Assembly (NCBI RefSeq): GCF_900102545.1
Contig: NZ_FNBN01000001.1
Coordinates: forward strand, 916,477 to 980,476
Source: Chitinophaga filiformis
GTDB lineage: Bacteria; Bacteroidota; Bacteroidia; Chitinophagales; Chitinophagaceae
Reading direction: 5' to 3'
Length of the DNA: 64,000 nucleotides
The notes under the pieces are model-generated. The model was given only the letters and a program-made list of their open reading frames with translations. It ran no database searches and was not told the DNA's origin. Below are positions 1-7,877 of the stretch, piece by piece (position 1 is the stretch's first letter; the number at the start of each line of letters is the position of its first letter). The translations under genes were made by a program, and so were the position numbers.

Positions 1-782
1 CAGCCTCTCCGCTCATATTCTTCCACATATTCCGGCACGAGCCCCTGTACTACCCACAATGCATTATTCCGGAGGTAAGTAGCATGTCCGCGCATAAAAG
101 GAGTGGTAGCGCTGATAATGTATTTACCAAAACCGATCTCCTTTGCCTTTTTAGCAGCCAGTATGTGAGCATTCACAGCGTCTTCCAGTTCCACACGACG
201 GAACAGGAATTCATTTGCCTTCAGGTTCTCATCAACATAGGCATTTCTTGCGTTGCGGTTGTCGTCTTCTTCCGGGAAAAAGCGGGAAGTTCTCAGCACT
301 ATACAAGGCAGACCATGGTTCCTGAAGAACAACTGGCACAGATCTTCTGCCGCAGCTTTTGTAACACCATAGATATTCTTGGGTACCGGTATCACATCTT
401 CTGTGATCCATGCCGCCGGCGATCCTGCTTTGGGTTCCAGTGCATCTCCGAAAACGCTGGTTGTACTGGTGAATATAAAAGCGCCCACACCTGCGGCAAC
501 AGATTCCTGCAGCAGGTTCAGTGTGCCGGTAATGTTAGTATCAACAAACTCCTGCATGCTATGCGTAGCCACATGCGGCTTATGTAAGGTGGCGGTATGA
601 AATACTGCCTTCACACCATCAAGACAACTTTTTACAAAGTCCCTGTCTATGATGGACCCTACATGTGTTGTAAACGAAGAGGCAAGTATATCTATGCCAA
701 TCACTTCATAACGCTGCGCCTTCAGTATACGGGCCAGCCCTTCACCAAGATGTCCGGCGCTTCCGGTAACTAAAACTTTCAT
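1..782 (-). CDS. NAD-dependent epimerase/dehydratase (3' end cut off)
   Basis: The gene starts at an ATG at 782 and runs leftwards out of the window, so only about 260 N-terminal residues are visible. It is an extended short-chain dehydrogenase. The Rossmann motif GSAGHLG has glycines at residues 7, 10 and 13. An acidic residue, D31, ends beta-2 as expected for NAD binding. The catalytic YxxxK is Y138-K142, after the TSTTSVFG strand where the active-site Ser/Thr lies. These features fit nucleotide-sugar or other carbohydrate epimerases and dehydratases acting in the cytoplasm; the substrate cannot be told. It is transcribed divergently from the Crp/Fnr gene at 867, with an 84-bp spacer that carries a palindrome. 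The family is safe, the reaction is not. Confidence 0.85.
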   Translation of the reverse strand, partial: MKVLVTGSAGHLGEGLARILKAQRYEVIGIDILASSFTTHVGSIIDRDFVKSCLDGVKAVFHTATLHKPHVATHSMQEFVDTNITGTLNLLQESVAAGVGAFIFTSTTSVFGDALEPKAGSPAAWITEDVIPVPKNIYGVTKAAAEDLCQLFFRNHGLPCIVLRTSRFFPEEDDNRNARNAYVDENLKANEFLFRRVELEDAVNAHILAAKKAKEIGFGKYIISATTPFMRGHATYLRNNALWVVQGLVPEYVEEYERRG

Positions 783-842
783 ATGTTAGAGGTATCTTAA
801 TGTTCTGTCACCCCGAAGGTAAGGGGTGTTAACTCAAATTTC

Positions 843-856
843 GGGACATTTGTCCC
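843..856. promoter_or_regulatory. Perfect dyad, putative Crp/Fnr operator
   Basis: GGGACA-TT-TGTCCC is a perfect six-base inverted repeat ending 10 bp before the ATG at 867, in the spacer between the divergent epimerase and Crp/Fnr genes. Crp/Fnr proteins bind two-fold symmetric sites as dimers, so autoregulation and control of the epimerase is a reasonable inference. It so close to the start codon that binding would be expected to repress the regulator gene. A separate weak hairpin, CACCCC-N8-GGGGTG, lies at 809-828. Confidence 0.5.
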
Positions 857-866
857 ACTTACAGGT

Positions 867-1442
867 ATGATCACAACAAATCTGCAACTGCGGAATTTAA
901 TGGAAGAGCTGACAGGCAACGATAGCACCAGCAGTGCTATCACACTGCGAACCCTTCAGCCTAAACAAAGACTGATTGTACAGGATCAGGCGCTTCAGAG
1001 TGTATATATTATCAGGTCAGGTGTAACCAAGTGTTTTATTACAGAAAACAATGAGAAAGATTATATCCTGGATTTCCTGGGAGAAGGTGAGATCCTTGGC
1101 GAGATTGAAGCGATCAGGCATACCAGGGCAACATGCACAATAGAGGCTATCACGCCAACGACTGTTTATACCATGAGCAGCACACAGTTTCATCATTTTT
1201 TCAGAACACTGCCTGCCTTTGGCAGCGTTGTGCTGGAACTGATAGCTGCCCGGCTGGCCAGGATCTCCGAGAAAGCAGCAAGGCAACAGCTGTATACCTT
1301 ATCAGAAATGTTACCCCAGCTGTTGTCCGCACTCGAATCTCAGCAGATCACCTTTACCAAACAGGACCTTTCCGAATACCTGGGTATTTCCGTCAGAAGT
1401 CTGAACAGGTTACTGAAAGATGCCGGTAATACTACTCTTTGA
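867..1442 (+). CDS. Crp/Fnr-family transcriptional regulator
   Basis: A 191-residue protein with a cyclic-nucleotide-binding-like beta roll at about 20-130 (the segment LDFLGEGEILGEIEAI is the roll signature), a dimerisation helix near 125-155 and a short C-terminal helix-turn-helix, TKQDLSEYLGISVRSLNRLL, near 163-182. The short DNA-binding tail and length of about 190 are typical of Bacteroidota members. No cysteine cluster for an iron-sulfur centre is seen, so an Fnr-type oxygen sensor is unlikely; the ligand is unknown. It diverges from the epimerase and sits directly behind the dyad at 843-856. Its 3' end overlaps the convergent cytochrome gene by 11 bp. Confidence 0.88.
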   Translation: MITTNLQLRNLMEELTGNDSTSSAITLRTLQPKQRLIVQDQALQSVYIIRSGVTKCFITENNEKDYILDFLGEGEILGEIEAIRHTRATCTIEAITPTTVYTMSSTQFHHFFRTLPAFGSVVLELIAARLARISEKAARQQLYTLSEMLPQLLSALESQQITFTKQDLSEYLGISVRSLNRLLKDAGNTTL

Positions 1443-2658
1443 GTGCAGCCATAAATTGCTTCGTTTCTTCCCTATAAATGGCAATCAGGTGTGTACGCAT
1501 GGAATCCGGCGTAGGACTGGTTTGCCCGTTCGTCAGCATAGTAATGCTCCTGGAAGGTAATGCCGGCATATGACAGTCAATACAATTCTTCGAAAGCGTC
1601 GCTGCCGGCAGCGCAGTCATTTTACAGAAAGTGTGATCTTCCGTTTTATGACAATTCATACAGCGTTGGGAAAAGGCCTGGAACTGCTCTCTTTCATTAT
1701 TATGCGGATTATGGCAGGATGAACAGTTCATCCCCTCGCTTTTTATAAAACACTTACTGGCAGTAAATAACTGGTATTGCTTTCCATGTACGTCAATCTC
1801 TGCCGTCTTCTCCGGACGGGTAAAATCAGGGAAGAAATAATCCGATAGATGATCCCCCGGTTTGAAATCAAAAGCAGGCTTTTGCGGAGTACCCAATCCG
1901 GAGTGACAAAGTGCACACATATCCAGCTTCTGCTGGTTCTTCAGGGAGCCGATCTTAGTAATGTGCATCGCATTTTTTTCCTGCGGATGATCTTTGTGAA
2001 AAGCTACATGTTCCGCCGCAGGACCATGGCATCGCTCACAATCAATACCATACACCAGCTGATTCTTTTCAAACTCCTCAGACAACTGCAGGCCCTCCAT
2101 ATTGACACGCTTAATACCCACCGCAGAACTATGACAACCGAAACAGGTACTGGGTATCATCCTGTCAAATTTGGGATAGGAAGGCGGGAAACCGGGACTA
2201 TTGGCCCAGCTATGCGCAGAGATAAAATAAGACAGCGGCAACTGGAAATACTTCCCGTTTTGCCAGGAAAGGAAGGTCTGTGCCTTTCTGCCTGATCCTA
2301 TACTGATATTAAACCGGTGTAATTCCTCTAAAGTGCTGTCCGATAAGGCCACCTGGAAAAGACCACTATCCCGGGCCTCCATTATGACCTTCGTTCCATT
2401 GCTGTAGGAAAAGACATTATGAGGACTTACAAAACTACCTTTAATAGCTGCCTGGGAGGCCGGACCGGAAGTTTTATAATGCCCGGTAGTGACATAGTTA
2501 TCGTAGATATTCTTATGACAGCTGATACAGGCTGCTGCTCCTGCAAATTGCTTTCCCCGCAGGTCCTTTTCTTCCTTAGACCGTTTATTGATACATTGTG
2601 AAAAGATGATAATACAGGAAATGATCAGCAGGGATATGCATAGCAGTCGTTTGTTCAT
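1432..2658 (-). CDS. Seven-haem c-type cytochrome, putative lipoprotein
   Basis: 408 residues with an N-terminal hydrophobic segment (residues 5-20) containing IISC, a possible lipobox. Seven CxxCH haem c motifs are present: CISCH (C44), CFGCH, CERCH, CALCH, CSSCH, CMNCH and CIDCH. Motif spacing resembles the cytochrome c554 / NrfB-like multihaem family that carries electrons outside the inner membrane. There is no sign of a catalytic NrfA-type CxxCK haem, so an electron-transfer role is more likely than nitrite reductase. It lies 36 bp downstream of a truncated sugar dehydrogenase-cytochrome fragment on the same strand, so its original promoter may have been upstream of that gene. It converges with the Crp/Fnr gene. 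Family assignment is good; electron partners are unknown. Confidence 0.85.
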   Translation of the reverse strand: MNKRLLCISLLIISCIIIFSQCINKRSKEEKDLRGKQFAGAAACISCHKNIYDNYVTTGHYKTSGPASQAAIKGSFVSPHNVFSYSNGTKVIMEARDSGLFQVALSDSTLEELHRFNISIGSGRKAQTFLSWQNGKYFQLPLSYFISAHSWANSPGFPPSYPKFDRMIPSTCFGCHSSAVGIKRVNMEGLQLSEEFEKNQLVYGIDCERCHGPAAEHVAFHKDHPQEKNAMHITKIGSLKNQQKLDMCALCHSGLGTPQKPAFDFKPGDHLSDYFFPDFTRPEKTAEIDVHGKQYQLFTASKCFIKSEGMNCSSCHNPHNNEREQFQAFSQRCMNCHKTEDHTFCKMTALPAATLSKNCIDCHMPALPSRSITMLTNGQTSPTPDSMRTHLIAIYREETKQFMAALKE

Positions 2659-2694
2659 AACGTTGGAATAATGGCCGAATATATAAAAATTTAA

Positions 2695-3309
2695 TCACCC
2701 GCCTGCGCCTGCGGCCTTTTCGGATGCTAATATATAGTCAGCTATTCCCTCAATTTCGGCAGGCGTTAATACACCCTGCCAGGCAGGCATACCTTTGGTA
2801 ACAATGCCTTGCATGATCGTTTTCCTGATATCCCCTTTAGAGCCTCCGTTGATCCATTTTCCGTCTATCAGGCTGGCCACTTTATCCCTGCCTTCCAGGT
2901 TATTGCCATGGCAACTGGCACATAACTGTATATATAAATCTCTGGTGCTACGGCCTTTCGCAGTAGAAGCAGGAGCAGCAGCAACTGCAGATGTATTAAT
3001 GGCCGTGGTCAGCGCAGCAGTTGGCGGTGTGCCGCCTTTGGCGGGTTTGATACGCAACACCAGATCATATCCTTTTTCTGTAGGTGTCATATTACTTTCC
3101 GGTGGATCAACCTGTGAGGTGGAGATATATAAATATCCGTCAGGTCCTTCTGCTAAGGCACGGATACGGCCAAATGCGTTTTTGAGCAGGAAATTATAGG
3201 ACGCTATTTTATTGTCCCGGAATGTTACATCGAGGATAGCTTCGCCACGCATACAGGCCACCAACAGATGTCCTTTCAAAGAGGGGAATGCCTTACCGCT
3301 ATAAAACAA
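2695..3309 (-). pseudogene. Truncated PQQ sugar dehydrogenase-cytochrome c remnant
   Basis: The reading frame encodes the last blade of a soluble aldose/sorbosone dehydrogenase beta-propeller (FYSGKAFPSLKGHLLVA, then GRIRALAEGPDGYLYISTS), a low-complexity Ala/Thr linker and a mono-haem cytochrome c domain (CASCH, with GMPAW as likely Met ligand). In the family a full propeller of several hundred residues, with the catalytic His and calcium/PQQ site, comes first; here it is missing. The frame opens at a TTG directly preceded by an in-frame TAA, with no ribosome site, and only 69 bp separate it from the divergent VOC gene. I therefore call it a 5'-deleted remnant. An alternative is a short expressed cytochrome domain, which I consider less likely. 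Confidence 0.7.
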
Positions 3310-3378
3310 TTAAAGTTCTGAAATTAGTGCTAAAAAACACGTCTGTCCTCCTTCATTATTACGTATCTTTTTGCAACC

Positions 3379-3774
3379 ATGAAACAAAAGATCGCCCATA
3401 TCACGCTCGTCGTTGACAATTACGACGATGCCATCCGGTTCTATACCGAAAAGCTTCATTTTACCCTCGTGGAAGATACTCCGCTGGGCGAAGGCAAAAG
3501 ATGGGTGCTGATAGCCCCGCCGGGATCGGAGGGAAGCTGCCTGTTGTTAGCCCAGGCGGTTGGTGAAGAACAGCAAAGCAGGATAGGTAATCAGACAGGA
3601 GGAAGGGTATTCCTGTTTCTTTATACAGACGATTTTGAAAGAGACTTCCGGAACCTGCTGGATAAAGGGGTAAAGATTGTCAGACAACCTCTTGAACAGC
3701 CTTACGGAATAGTAGCTGTTTTTGAAGATCTGTATGGCAATATGTGGGATCTGATACAACCTGCCGGACGTTAA
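3379..3774 (+). CDS. VOC-superfamily (glyoxalase/bleomycin-resistance-like) protein
   Basis: 131 residues with the two beta-alpha-beta-beta-beta modules of the vicinal oxygen chelate fold. The first starts IAHITLVVDNYDDAIRFYTEKL with a possible metal ligand His7, and the second ends VFEDLYGNMWDLIQP with the usual Glu-Asp/Gly-Asn turn. The length is normal for single-domain members. The family covers glyoxalases, ring-cleaving dioxygenases and antibiotic-binding proteins, so no substrate can be given. The ATG at 3379 sits at the domain start. It is a lone gene, diverging from the broken dehydrogenase remnant. The short spacer 3310-3378 must contain its promoter. Confidence 0.88.
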   Translation: MKQKIAHITLVVDNYDDAIRFYTEKLHFTLVEDTPLGEGKRWVLIAPPGSEGSCLLLAQAVGEEQQSRIGNQTGGRVFLFLYTDDFERDFRNLLDKGVKIVRQPLEQPYGIVAVFEDLYGNMWDLIQPAGR

Positions 3775-3853
3775 TAAATCTTTTGTTAAAAGGGCAGGGG
3801 GAAACATTTACTATTGCTTTTTTCTCTAACTTCAATAGACTTTCCCCTGTTAT

Positions 3854-5001
3854 ATGCCTTACCTTAAAGCATTGCTGCTACTACTGCTCCCCTTGTACTT
3901 TTCATGTAATACCCATACATCAAAAGCAGAACATTCATTTTACTACTGGAAATCAAGCTATGACTGGGGCGACAACTGGGACCTGGGTTGGAACGCGCGG
4001 CCGGACAGTGTAAGAAAAGCGCTTGGTGTACAGCATTTTTACCTGCACTATTTTGATGTGGACTGGAGCGAGAATTTATCCATGCCTGTTCCAGAAGCGG
4101 AATTCGCCTCTTTGGAATCTATCGGCAGGCTGCTTGAGGATTGCCGCTACACGCCTGTTGTTTTTATTACCAACCGCACTTTTGAACAATTGCCAGACAG
4201 TTCCTGCGAATGGCTGGCTAAACGTGTAGCAGACAAGATCAACGCTTTCTCAGATAAGCTGGAAATAAGCGTCATTGATAGAAAGACAGCACGTATCTAT
4301 GATCAATTGCCGTCTCCGATATATACTCAACAAGATTCTATTAAAAAAATAATAACTGCAGCCAGAGAAAGGTTAAATACCGAAATCCAGATAGATTGCG
4401 ACTGGACAGCGGGCACCCGGGAAAAATATTTTCATTTTCTGAAGGCGCTCCGACATTACTATCCTGATAAGATACTTTCTGCCACCATCAGATTATATCC
4501 TTATAAGTATACTAAAAAAATGGGTGTACCACCCGTAGACAGGGGTATGCTGATGTGTTATAACCTGGGCGATATTAAAGATGCCAGTACCAACATTCCG
4601 TTTTTGATTTAAAGACGCTGCAACAATACTTTAATGGTCCTTCTTATCCTTTACAGCTGGACATTGCCTTTCCCGTTTTTGGGTGGTATGTATGGTTCAG
4701 AGGAAATGACTTTAAAGGTATTATTCACGACGGCCCTTCGCTCGTGAATGACACCATTACATTTGCCCATCTGGAGAAAAATCGCTACCGCGTGATGACG
4801 GATACCGTGCTTGGCGACAACTACTACCGATCGGGCGACATACTACGTATGGAATACCCCGACTCCAATATGCTTAATACAGCAATTGATATCGTAAAAG
4901 AAAACGTGCCCAGCTACCATCGCATTGCATTCTATCACTGGAACGAGTCTTCAATAATGACATATGAAAAAGTTATCCAAAAGGCTTTTACTGCTCGTTA
5001 A
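3854..5001 (+). pseudogene. Frameshifted lipoprotein gene of unknown function
   Basis: The first part (3854-4612, 252 codons) begins with a signal peptide of Leu repeats ending YFSC, a likely lipobox at Cys18. It ends abruptly at a TAA. From about 4606 the next frame continues with DLKTLQQYFNGPSYPLQLDI and a Trp-rich stretch, without any start codon of its own, to a stop at 5001. One extra T in the run at 4601-4605 would join the two into about 382 residues. The gene is therefore either freshly inactivated or carries a homopolymer sequencing error. The restored 3' end overlaps the ATG of the 827-residue gene by 38 bp, suggesting a two-gene unit. I do not recognise a function. Confidence 0.7.
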
Positions 5002-7447
5002 CACTTCGCTGTTATTGGTCTTCCCATACATGCATACCCGAAGCTGTGGTCCGCAACTCCCTGTTGACCTGCGCTTTACATTATTTCAACCCGACCTCTC
5101 AGGGCGTAATAACCTGGCGCCTTTGTACTATCGTTTGCCTGCAAGCGGCTACTTTTATTCTGACCCGCAAAAAAAAGACTATCTCCGCAACTGCCGGGAA
5201 TGGCAGAAAATAACAGGAAATACAGTTGCATTGAAAGATATCTACATGATACAGTATGATGAATCTCCGGGTGATTTTGTATATGCCTATCGTCATGGCG
5301 ACTGGGAACACCTAAAAGACAACTCGTTTGTACAATGGCTAAAAATGCCTGCACATAAAAAGGAACTGGATTATATGGCTTTTGCCAAACACGTCGAGTA
5401 CAGCCTGTTTGGTAATGCTGATCCCTGGGGAGCTCAGGCGCTTCCTGTAAATATGGAGGCCCTGATCAATACGGCAGCTCATAATTGCAGAAGTATAACA
5501 TCCAGATTTCTGCAGCAACGCTATGCTTTCCAGATCGTAAAACTACATTTCTATAACAGGAATAAAGATGCGGGTGCTAACAACAATTTGATCGGTTATT
5601 ACGATGCCTATCTGAAAGACAAACCAACCATTGTGTCCGACTGGGGTCTCTACTATTACGGGCTGGTACAGCGTGATCCCAACGTGCACCTGAAATATAT
5701 GCTGGAAAGCTTTGACAGATGTGAAGAGAAAAAAGGCCCTGTATTTGGCAATATTACCCGACAGGACCTGGACGACTTTTCGACAGTTAAGTCAGACAAA
5801 CATACTATTGCACTTGTTCAGGTATTGAAAGCATTGAAGCAACCCGGTAGGTCATTGCCAACATTGCAGCAATTGTACAATATTGAACCTAACTGCTCAT
5901 ATTTCCCTTTACTGATATGCAGAGAAGTTAATAAACTGGAAGACTGGATATCCACTCCTGAAATACTCGACTTCAATTCATCCATAAGGGAAAGCCTATT
6001 TTTTGCATCAAGGAACTACGAAATTAATACGGATGAACATCAACCAGATACTGCCTATGCATACTATGCAGCCAAAAATATTGAAAGCGACCGGCAATAT
6101 CTACGCTCATTCAGGAACTTCCTTATCGGTATGCTGGAAAGGAAAAATATGAATAAGGATATGATCCATCTGGCTATTGCACATCTTGACAACATGGATG
6201 GACGTTATACTGACGCAGCATTTCATCTTGGTAAATTAGATCCTTTAAAAGATACACTTTATCAGCGGCAAGCCATTGTTGAGAAACTGATCGCTGCCTT
6301 TTACAGCAGGAACGTTACTGACCCTCGTGTTAAACAGTATCTGTACGGTCAGTTTCAGGTACTTGAGCAGCTTGGCTACGAACTGAGGGATACCCAGACA
6401 GGTGTGCCGAAAGACCAGGAAGGCGAAAACAAAGATATGCGTGCTTCCCTATTGTTAATGCTAAGTCAACGTTATAAACAGGCAGGAGATATGGTGACAG
6501 CTGGATTGTTATTTCAGAAAGCCAATCTGCTTGTAAACGAATATACTGGTGGTTATTATGGGAAGGAGAGTCCTGCAGTAAGCTATCGCAGGATCGCTTA
6601 TTTCGATAAATACGCTACACCTGAAGATGTGGAGAAGCTGATACGGTTTAAACATCAATCCCGTAAAACACTATTCGAAAAAATGATTGTACCGGCAGTA
6701 TGGGCTCCGGATGATTTCTACAGAGATGTAAAAGGAACATTACTCATCCGTCAGCAACGCTTCAGAGAAGCAGCTATGGAGATGGAAAAAATAGCTGACG
6801 ACTTCTGGGAAAAGAACTGGGAGTACAAAAGCTATCTGACACGCATGTATATTGGTAGCCCCGGCATACTTGTGCCAGGTGAAGACCGCCGGAAACGTTA
6901 TTCAATAACAAGCAAAAAAACAATACTAAGAGATATCCTGTCATTACAGGATAGCCTGTCTCAGGCTAGCACAATGGCGGCAAAAGCGCGCTTCCACTAT
7001 CTGCTGGGAAATGCCTATTTCAATATATCCTATTATGGTAGGGAGTGGATGATGAGCGCCTACGGCCAATCATACTCAGAAACATCAACAGGGGTTCCGT
7101 TTAATTATAAATGGGCGTGGTTCTCCTTTTACCCGAATGAAAACATTTACAAAAGTGACTACTACCAGTGCACGCATGCTTTCAACATGTATGAAAAGGC
7201 ATTACGCCTATGTGGGAAGGACAAGGAGTTACATGCGAAGATCCTGTTAATGCTGAACATCTGTGATAAGTCCAGATATACCTTCTTCACAGAGAAAGGA
7301 AAATATAACAAAGGTATTATAGACTACCGGCGTAAAACTGCAGCTTATAGATTTCCTTATCTGAAACAGTTAAAAGAACAGGACGGAGATACAAAAGTAT
7401 TCGCAGACAGCCGTACTGAATGCCCCGATGTAGCAGCATTTAAATGA
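4964..7447 (+). CDS. Exported protein of unknown function, helical repeat-like
   Basis: 827 residues. Residues 1-22 form a signal peptide with a basic start (MKKLSKR) and a Leu-rich core; RSCGP follows but gives no clean lipobox. The rest is rich in Tyr, Asp and long amphipathic helices, with stretches such as IHLAIAHLDNMDGRYTDAAFHLGKL that look like degenerate TPR units. No catalytic motif was seen. The start at 4964 lies inside the end of the frameshifted lipoprotein gene, so the two probably act together. Pairs of this kind (lipoprotein plus about 800-residue partner) are known to me only as conserved hypotheticals of Bacteroidota. Function unknown. Confidence 0.75.
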   Translation: MKKLSKRLLLLVNTSLLLVFPYMHTRSCGPQLPVDLRFTLFQPDLSGRNNLAPLYYRLPASGYFYSDPQKKDYLRNCREWQKITGNTVALKDIYMIQYDESPGDFVYAYRHGDWEHLKDNSFVQWLKMPAHKKELDYMAFAKHVEYSLFGNADPWGAQALPVNMEALINTAAHNCRSITSRFLQQRYAFQIVKLHFYNRNKDAGANNNLIGYYDAYLKDKPTIVSDWGLYYYGLVQRDPNVHLKYMLESFDRCEEKKGPVFGNITRQDLDDFSTVKSDKHTIALVQVLKALKQPGRSLPTLQQLYNIEPNCSYFPLLICREVNKLEDWISTPEILDFNSSIRESLFFASRNYEINTDEHQPDTAYAYYAAKNIESDRQYLRSFRNFLIGMLERKNMNKDMIHLAIAHLDNMDGRYTDAAFHLGKLDPLKDTLYQRQAIVEKLIAAFYSRNVTDPRVKQYLYGQFQVLEQLGYELRDTQTGVPKDQEGENKDMRASLLLMLSQRYKQAGDMVTAGLLFQKANLLVNEYTGGYYGKESPAVSYRRIAYFDKYATPEDVEKLIRFKHQSRKTLFEKMIVPAVWAPDDFYRDVKGTLLIRQQRFREAAMEMEKIADDFWEKNWEYKSYLTRMYIGSPGILVPGEDRRKRYSITSKKTILRDILSLQDSLSQASTMAAKARFHYLLGNAYFNISYYGREWMMSAYGQSYSETSTGVPFNYKWAWFSFYPNENIYKSDYYQCTHAFNMYEKALRLCGKDKELHAKILLMLNICDKSRYTFFTEKGKYNKGIIDYRRKTAAYRFPYLKQLKEQDGDTKVFADSRTECPDVAAFK

Positions 7448-7877
7448 TATCAGGCCTATTATTCCGAACAATATCCAAATATTTATACACATCCCCAAAC
7501 CAGATGATTATCAAACACTAACAAGAGGTTCTTGCAGTTTATTTTATTACTATTCTTCCGAATCTTTTTTGGAATTCAGAAAATTGTTATAACCTTTGTA
7601 TGGTAATTCAATTTACAATGGACACTGATCCCTACATGCGTGCTGATATGCACTTTTTACACTTCACCATTCTTAACACTTCTCCCCCCGGAATTTAGTT
7701 AGACGAGCGACGGAAAGTTTTTAAAAGGGCTTTTGTCTGCACACGTTTTTACTACAGCTACAACTGTAAAAGCAACGCTATACACATTTGTACGGCTTTG
7801 TACAATCTATTCGCGTATATACACATATACGCGGCCACAGCATTCTATTATCTATATCAAATAAACACAGCACAATT
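7448..7877. other. Intergenic leader with two perfect dyads
   Basis: This 430-bp spacer before the flotillin gene is AT-rich and has no convincing gene. Two inverted repeats lie close together near its 3' end: TTGTAC-N6-GTACAA at 7788-7805, and CGCGTATAT-ACAC-ATATACGCG at 7812-7833, a nine-base-pair stem ending 44 bp before the ATG at 7878. They could be operators or leader RNA hairpins. No exact TAnnTTTG promoter with a well-spaced TTG was found. Confidence 0.45.

Noticed and set aside
7788..7877. 30-codon N-terminal extension of the flotillin
   Set aside because: It crosses two palindromes and uses non-coding-like sequence; the ATG at 7878 directly precedes the membrane segment.
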